From contig CAJTLI010000039.1 in the NCBI GenBank assembly GCA_910577525.1, positions 1 to 18,830 on the forward strand: DNA of 18,830 nt. Reading direction: 5' to 3'. The stretch is from an uncultured Oscillospiraceae bacterium. Its GTDB lineage: Bacteria; Bacillota; Clostridia; Oscillospirales; Oscillospiraceae. The notes under the pieces are model-generated. The model searched no databases, had not been told where the DNA came from, and saw nothing but the letters and a program-made list of their open reading frames with translations. Position 1 is the first letter of the stretch; every line of letters starts with the position of its first letter. Made by a program: the position numbers and the translations under genes. Positions 14,874 through 18,830 of the stretch are shown in pieces.

Positions 14874-14918
14874 ACAACCCAGCCAATCCTTTGCGGCGCA
14901 AAGGGTTGGCTGGGTTGT
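14874..14918. terminator. Long hairpin between convergent flavodiiron and FIST genes
   Basis: ACAACCCAGCCAA (14874-14886) pairs with TTGGCTGGGTTGT (14906-14918); the inner CCTTTGC/GCAAAGG stem continues after a T-G pair, loop GGC. About 21 bp of stem between two convergent genes suggests bidirectional termination, though neither side has a strong U run. Confidence 0.65.
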
Positions 14919-14985
14919 CCCTATTTATGACGTAAGGGCACAGCGCCAGACAGAACTACATCATCCGGCGGCTGTTAAGCAGGGC

Positions 14986-16083
14986 TTACTTTATCACCAG
15001 AATCGTGGAGGTCTCGTTGATATGTCCATAAAACGCCTCGCCGTTGGTAGAGAATCCAATGCTGGGATACCGGCCAAACAGCGCGCAGTAGGGCTCTACC
15101 TGGTTTTTGTCCAGAATTTCCAGCGTCCGGTACAGGCAGTTGAAGTTGATCACGCCGGCGGGCTGATAGGGGATTGCCTCGTCCAGCGCCTTGCGGGTGT
15201 CATCCACAATGTCGCCGATTTTCAGAACATTGATCTCCGTTCCCTCCGGCAGGCCGCAATGCAGGGTAATGCCGCCGTCCTGAATCTGGTTGAAGGTGCG
15301 CACGAAAATCTCGTCACCGGCCACAACGCCCAAAGGATTGCACACAAAGTAATTTTGAATCTCGTTCTCCCCGACTCCCAGCACCTCCGCGTATACCTCA
15401 CCGCAGGGCCGGTGGTCGAATTCATAGAGTGTGCGGTTGCGCAGGTTGGACTTTGTCACCGCCAGCTTGCGCTCTGAGAAGATGTGGGCGCTCTGGGTTT
15501 TCAGCACGCCGTAGCCGTTGGCCGTCTTCAAGATGGCCAGCACCGCCGCGCTGGTATAGCTCCTGCCGTTGGCGTAAACCAGAGACTGGCCGCCGTCCGC
15601 TGCGGAGGAGGAGCCGCCCACAAAGAGAAGGTCGGTGGCGGTGCCCAAGCGGTCCATAAAGACCTCCTCCGCTTTTGCGCTGGATTCGAAGAGAACAATG
15701 CCGACGTAGCGCTCAAAATTCGAGAGGATTTCATCTGCGCCCCCAAAATGACCATGCATCGTGTTCATAACTTCCCGCAGGTCCGGCTCCGCGCCGATAT
15801 TCTCCACGACCTGCACGTACACGTCCTCCAAGCTGCCGGCGTCCATCGCCATGATGCTGACGGAACCGCTTGTATAACCGGCGTTACAGTATTCGCTGTG
15901 AGAGGATGAGCCAATGATTTCGCAGCCGGGGAACGCCTCCGACAGGGCCGCCGCCGGGCCTTCATAAACGCTGGAGGCAAAAAACAGCAGCAGCTTTGGC
16001 TGAAAATCCGCCAAAGCTTCCCGCGCCTGCCGGGCTACGTCCCGGCTGTCGGCTCCTTTGATGGAAAATGTTTTAATGGCCAA
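14986..16083 (-). CDS. FIST-domain (sensor) protein
   Basis: 365 residues, no signal peptide or membrane segment. Residues about 25-210 fit FIST_N (PKLLLFFASSVYEG, GCEIIGSSSHSEY, FVGGSSSAADGG with Gly/Ser-rich turns) and about 220-355 fit FIST_C (RPCGEVYAEVLG, NPLGVVAGDEIFVRTF, ALDEAIPYQPAGVINFNCLYR, IGFSTNGEAFYGHINETS). FIST domains are predicted small-ligand sensors, proposed to bind amino acids, often linked to signalling enzymes; here the protein stands alone. The start codon is TTG at 16083 (AAGGCGGG ribosome site 7 bases upstream); no ATG or GTG is available in frame before it. It follows the 69-residue gene by 35 bases and shares its promoter. Confidence 0.85.
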   Translation of the reverse strand: MAIKTFSIKGADSRDVARQAREALADFQPKLLLFFASSVYEGPAAALSEAFPGCEIIGSSSHSEYCNAGYTSGSVSIMAMDAGSLEDVYVQVVENIGAEPDLREVMNTMHGHFGGADEILSNFERYVGIVLFESSAKAEEVFMDRLGTATDLLFVGGSSSAADGGQSLVYANGRSYTSAAVLAILKTANGYGVLKTQSAHIFSERKLAVTKSNLRNRTLYEFDHRPCGEVYAEVLGVGENEIQNYFVCNPLGVVAGDEIFVRTFNQIQDGGITLHCGLPEGTEINVLKIGDIVDDTRKALDEAIPYQPAGVINFNCLYRTLEILDKNQVEPYCALFGRYPSIGFSTNGEAFYGHINETSTILVIK

Positions 16084-16118
16084 TGTTTGTCCCGCCTTTT
16101 CAATAAATTTTAATGTAA

Positions 16119-16328
16119 TTAAACGATAATGCCAAATTCTTTGGCGATTTCCCGGACCTTCTGCATAACAGCCGGATCGTCCGGGGATGCCGCCGTAAAC
16201 TTATCCACGGCGACTCCCTTCAGATACATCTTTGTCCGAATGGAGTTTGCAATGACCGTATTCCCCTTGGCCTTCTGTGTAATGACTGTTTGGATCATCC
16301 TCTGGATCTGCCCTGCCAATTCATTCAC
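16119..16328 (-). CDS. Small conserved-looking protein of unknown function, 69 aa
   Basis: ATG with AGAAGG just upstream, and a well-formed promoter 50 bases further up. The product is soluble and mostly helical: MNELAGQIQRMIQTVITQKAKGN, then a TKMYLKGV strand-like part and a C-terminal PAVMQKVREIAKEFGI helix. I do not recognise the family. Codon use and the promoter argue that it is a real gene. It is the first gene of a two-gene unit with the FIST protein, suggesting a partner or regulator in the same signalling task. Confidence 0.75.
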   Translation of the reverse strand: MNELAGQIQRMIQTVITQKAKGNTVIANSIRTKMYLKGVAVDKFTAASPDDPAVMQKVREIAKEFGIIV

Positions 16329-16376
16329 CTTCTCTCACAATATTCCGGTTTGTGCCTGCACAAAAACCACAGTCCT

Positions 16377-16405
16377 ATTTTACCATATCCGCCGGTCAAT
16401 GGCAA
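16377..16405 (-). promoter_or_regulatory. Sigma-A promoter for the small gene/FIST unit
   Basis: Minus strand -35 TTGCCA (16400-16405), 17-bp spacer, -10 TAAAAT (16377-16382), about 50 bases upstream of the 69-aa start codon. Confidence 0.75.
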
Positions 16406-16471
16406 TCATTTTTGTGCCAGCCGGAGCAGGCATGAGCTGTTTTCTTTCGAATTGCAGACCCCTGTTTCCGG

Positions 16472-16502
16472 TTGACAACGAGGCGCGCTTACGATATATA
16501 AT
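16472..16502 (+). promoter_or_regulatory. Sigma-A promoter interrupted downstream by a MITE
   Basis: -35 TTGACA (16472-16477), then TATATA at 17-bp (16495-16500) or TATAAT at 19-bp spacing (16497-16502). The MITE-like element begins right at the end of the -10 box. Before the insertion this promoter probably served the nuclease gene now 365 bases away. Confidence 0.65.
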
Positions 16503-16783
16503 ATAGGAAGCACTGATTAAATGCGTCTGCGGCGCTTTGCGAATCTTTTTGCCACAGCTTCGCTGTGACAAAATATCTCTTGCAAACAGCTCTTGTCGAT
16601 TAGGCGCCGTTTGAAAATTGGCAGGATGCCCAGCGGCGAGGGATTTTTTCGTCGGGCAAAGCCGGTTTGACGCAGAAATACTTGGTGTATTGCAAGGAAA
16701 ACCGGCAAAGCATGGCGGAAAAAGACCCGCTGTTTGGGTGTGTTGACAATGTTCAAACAAGCCCTAAATCAGTCCTTCCTATA
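16502..16783. mobile_element. MITE-like fold-back element, about 280 bp
   Basis: Terminal inverted repeats: left TATAGGAAGCACTGATTA (from 16502), right end read inversely TATAGGAAGGACTGATTT (from 16783), differing at two of 18 positions. TATA at each edge could be a duplicated target. Inside, a long imperfect inverted repeat (left arm about 16610-16672, right arm about 16696-16762, both carrying GTTTGAA.ATTG, a GACCC/GGG core and GCAAAGCCGG) closes on a small stem around CAGAAATACTTGGTG. No transposase is encoded. A TTGACA (16743-16748) with a weak TAAATC faces outward to the nuclease gene. Confidence 0.65.
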
Positions 16784-16866
16784 CTCAATAAGAGCCGCCC
16801 GGCCTGTTCAATGAACGGCCTCTCTTGGAACGGGCGCGGCGGGGACCGGCAGGAGGTGGACCGGCC

Positions 16867-18111
16867 ATGACAGAGGAAAGAAACGCTGGGACAGCTCAAA
16901 TGCTTTTGGAGCAGGCCCACGGCGTCCTGGCCCTCCGCGAGAGGAGGGCGGAGGCCCCAGGGGCGCGGTTCAATATCTTCTCTGTTTTGGATATGGAGAC
17001 AGACGAGGTCAATACCCATTGCCGGCTCCTGTATGAGCTGCTGCGTCCGGACGGCTGCCATGGGCTGGGCAATCAGTTTTTGCGGGCGTTTTTTGAGCTG
17101 GTGCTCCGCAAGCCCTATGGGGCGGACGCCGTGGTGGCGCGGGAACGGGTCATCGACGCCTGCGGGGGGCAGGACTATGGCCGCATCGACCTGGTGGTGG
17201 AGGGGAGGGGCTTCTGCTACCCCATCGAGGTGAAGATCTTCGCCCGGGACCAGTGGCGGCAGGTGCGGCGGTACGCCCAATACGCGGCGAAGGCCCAGGA
17301 CAGCCAGGTATACTACCTGACCCTGGACGGACATATGCCGTCGGAGGAGAGCATGGGCGGGGAAGGACTGCCCGGGCTGGTCTGCCTGTCCTTCAGCGGG
17401 GACATCCGGCGCTGGCTGCTGCGCTGCGGGGAGCTGGCGTGGCAGGCCCCGGCTGTGGCGGAGATCGTGCGCCAATACGCCGGACTGCTGGACCGGCTGA
17501 CGGGGAATGAGCGGGAGGACGAGTATATGGAAATGATACGGCGGACCGTAGGGCTGTCCCAGACAAACTATGAAGCGGCGGCAGCCATCGAGCGGGTCAT
17601 GGCCCCGCTGCGGGCGGAGATGATGGCGCAGGTCTTTTCCGAGATCGAGGTCCACATCGGAGACCGGCTGAGGAAGCTGCGCGCCACTTACCAGGAGGAC
17701 GCGGCCCGGTTCTATGGCCGGGAGCGCAGGCGGGTTTGGCCCAGCCTGACCTATTTCATCGCCCAGTGCGGACAGTACACCATCGCGCTGCATATCGAGG
17801 TGGATTGGAAGCTGTACCATGGGCTGATTTTCTTCCGGGGGGATTTCCAGCAGGCTCCCCAGGAGATCGGCGAGATCAAGGACGCCTTCCCGGGGGCGGC
17901 CTGGCGGGAGCTGGTCACGTCGCTGGAGCCCAGGGATTGGTGGCTGTGGTATAAGTATCTGACGGAGGAGTCGCCCATCGACTTCCGGCGCTGCGACGGA
18001 CGGTATTCGGAGCTGTTCGACCCGGAGCGCCATCAGGCCATCATGGAGGAGATATTTGCGCAGATGGACCACGATATTGACACGGCGCGGAGAACAGGCG
18101 TGTATGAATAA
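16867..18111 (+). CDS. PD-(D/E)XK nuclease superfamily protein (PDDEXK_4-like)
   Basis: 414 residues. The N-terminus has the family pattern FNIFSVLDMETDEVNTH, LLYELLRPDGCHGLGNQFLRAFF, followed by the nuclease core: Asp108 in YGRIDLVVEG, then Glu121 and Lys123 in YPIEVKIFARDQWRQVRRYAQYA, matching D-x(n)-E-x-K. The rest (about 190-414) is helical with Trp-rich segments (DWWLWYKYL) and unrecognised. The family is broad and largely uncharacterised; members are often found in defence islands, so a defence role is possible but not shown. Start ATG has AGGAGGTG 8 bases upstream; the longer frame from 16825 crosses that site and is not used. It is flanked by two MITE-like elements and no other defence gene is in view. 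Confidence 0.85.
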   Translation: MTEERNAGTAQMLLEQAHGVLALRERRAEAPGARFNIFSVLDMETDEVNTHCRLLYELLRPDGCHGLGNQFLRAFFELVLRKPYGADAVVARERVIDACGGQDYGRIDLVVEGRGFCYPIEVKIFARDQWRQVRRYAQYAAKAQDSQVYYLTLDGHMPSEESMGGEGLPGLVCLSFSGDIRRWLLRCGELAWQAPAVAEIVRQYAGLLDRLTGNEREDEYMEMIRRTVGLSQTNYEAAAAIERVMAPLRAEMMAQVFSEIEVHIGDRLRKLRATYQEDAARFYGRERRRVWPSLTYFIAQCGQYTIALHIEVDWKLYHGLIFFRGDFQQAPQEIGEIKDAFPGAAWRELVTSLEPRDWWLWYKYLTEESPIDFRRCDGRYSELFDPERHQAIMEEIFAQMDHDIDTARRTGVYE

Positions 18112-18164
18112 GGACCTAGGCCATCCACTATGACGTGCCGGGTGAAATCTCACATTTTCCTTTA

Positions 18165-18325
18165 GAGCCTGTTTAACATCTCTCAAAACGCCATTTGACG
18201 GGGCTTTTCTCGCCATGCTTCGTTGTGATTTCTTGAAATAAACACAATTATTCCTGCGAAATCCCGCCTCGCCTGACGGAAAAACCCCTCGTCAGCCGGC
18301 ATTCTTCGAGATATTAAACAGGCTC
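18165..18325. mobile_element. MITE-like element, about 160 bp
   Basis: Left end GAGCCTGTTTAACATCTC (from 18165) and right end, read inversely, GAGCCTGTTTAATATCTC (from 18325) differ at one of 18 positions. TTA flanks both edges (18162-18164, 18326-18328), a possible target duplication. The interior is itself partly self-complementary (TGACGGGGCTTTT against AAAAACCCCTCGTCA). It has no coding capacity. It lies 53 bases after the nuclease stop and its folded RNA could end that transcript. Confidence 0.72.
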
Positions 18326-18341
18326 TTACAGCATACATCTT

Positions 18342-18446
18342 TTATAAAGAAATCAGAATCTTCTCAAATTTACAGCTCTCCTGTTCCAGTTCCCTCACCC
18401 TTCCGTCCGGCAGGGTGAGCATCTCCGGAACGGTGGTCAGAACAAA
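18342..18446 (-). pseudogene. Possible C-terminal remnant of an unknown gene
   Basis: Between an in-frame stop at 18447-18449 and a stop at 18342-18344 the minus strand reads 34 codons with coding-like content, including VPEMLTLPDGRVRELEQES and ending FEKILISL. There is no start codon with a ribosome site, and the MITE lies just downstream. This could be debris of a gene broken by rearrangement, or chance. An 8-bp hairpin (CTCACCCT/AGGGTGAG, 18394-18419) sits inside it. Confidence 0.3.
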
Positions 18447-18450
18447 TTAT

Positions 18451-18493
18451 ACGCACCCCAAATCAGTGTGTGCTCACTGAACTTGGGGTGCGT
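18451..18493. terminator. Strong bipartite hairpin
   Basis: ACGCACCCCAA (18451-18461) pairs with TTGGGGTGCGT (18483-18493), and the inner TCAGTG/CACTGA continues the stem. On the minus strand it is followed by ATAATTTGTT, suitable for ending a transcript coming from the ABC permease gene at 18631. The spacer 18494-18630 shows no gene, only a weak GTTCTC/GAGAAC hairpin at 18605-18628. Confidence 0.65.
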
Positions 18494-18630
18494 GTTTAGA
18501 CCCTGAGCCGGTTTGGCCCTTCTCTCCGATTTGATGCGCAGACACCAGCAAAGCCCCTGCCAAATTTAGCAAGGGCCCTGCTGTGCAGCGACGTCAACTC
18601 CGTTGTTCTCAGATCGCCGTCCGAGAACAG

Positions 18631-18830
18631 TTACATAGAGATTTCTTTACTGCCTGTAACTTTGAACATAATAAAAATGGAGCATACGGAGATCGCAGTC
18701 AGAACAGTGGACAGCGCGGCGGCCACTCCATAATTGCCCCGCACCACCTCTGTATAGATGGCAATCGTCATGGTTTTATTACTTCTGAAAAACAATCTAG
18801 AAAAAAGATGCAGAAAGTGGTAAAATAGAC
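18631..18830 (-). CDS. ABC transporter permease, C-terminal fragment at window edge
   Basis: About 66 codons open to the edge, stop at 18631-18633. The last 47 residues (from KTMTIAIYTEVVRGNYG, through AAALSTVLTAISVCSIFI, to FKVTGSKEISM) look like the end of a binding-protein-dependent transport inner-membrane protein, with the final transmembrane helix; similar endings occur in permeases for iron, phosphonate or polyamine type substrates. The residues before this (LFYHFLHLFSRLFFRS) look unlike the family, and a T run at about 18785-18790 may hide a frameshift, so the gene could be damaged. Substrate cannot be assigned. Confidence 0.55.
   Translation of the reverse strand, partial: LFYHFLHLFSRLFFRSNKTMTIAIYTEVVRGNYGVAAALSTVLTAISVCSIFIMFKVTGSKEISM

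Noticed and set aside
14791..15477. 228-codon plus-strand frame opposite the FIST gene
   Set aside because: It starts in the repeat region, crosses the long hairpin and is a shadow of the FIST frame.
16753..18216. 487-codon open frame antisense to the nuclease gene
   Set aside because: The sense frame has conserved family motifs and a good ribosome site; the antisense product is proline/leucine-rich noise that also crosses the MITE boundaries.
18583..18828. 81-codon plus-strand frame near the right edge
   Set aside because: The minus strand of the same region encodes a recognisable permease C-terminus, and the plus product shows no family or ribosome site.

Overview
The window looks like a chromosomal segment of a GC-rich, strictly anaerobic Clostridia bacterium, most likely a gut Oscillospiraceae relative (Flavonifractor/Lawsonibacter/Intestinimonas-like). 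This is an inference from the gene set, the GC-rich codon use, Gram-positive style AGGAGG ribosome sites and clostridial redox proteins; no database was searched. The first 3.3 kb is visibly more AT-rich than the rest and is the end of an integrated mobile element.

Layout. (1) 1-3315: right end of an integrated element. It has a leftward operon (small protein, then a primase running off the window edge) divergent from a rightward pair (XRE regulator, large serine recombinase). The recombinase frame runs into the 3' end of the host tmRNA gene in antisense. (2) 3316-4931, minus strand: host smpB, a cyclophilin gene and ssrA, so both partners of trans-translation lie together. (3) 5167-8305, plus strand: murI, a DUF1934 gene and argS from one strong promoter, ended by a bidirectional terminator shared with glgA. 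(4) 8427-11151, minus strand: glgA, carrying an unusual repeat-rich N-terminal extension, and a YebC-family gene. (5) 11381-14757, plus strand: an acyl-CoA dehydrogenase fused to the FAD domain of ETF alpha and to a rubredoxin, followed by a flavodiiron protein. This is the most interesting part of the window: it reads as a self-contained electron wire from acyl-CoA to an O2/NO reductase. (6) 14986-16328, minus strand: a FIST-domain sensor protein with an unrecognised 69-residue partner. (7) 16472-18111, plus strand: a PD-(D/E)XK_4 family nuclease-like protein whose promoter is separated from it by a MITE-like element. (8) 18112-18830: a second MITE-like element, coding debris, a strong hairpin and the C-terminal end of an ABC permease on the minus strand.

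How it fits together. The housekeeping blocks (trans-translation, peptidoglycan D-glutamate, arginyl-tRNA, glycogen) are ordinary. The novelty lies in the three-domain dehydrogenase next to its likely flavodiiron acceptor, the recombinase gene whose 3' end is borrowed from ssrA, the tailed glycogen synthase, and a set of related fold-back repeats scattered from 14.8 to 18.3 kb.
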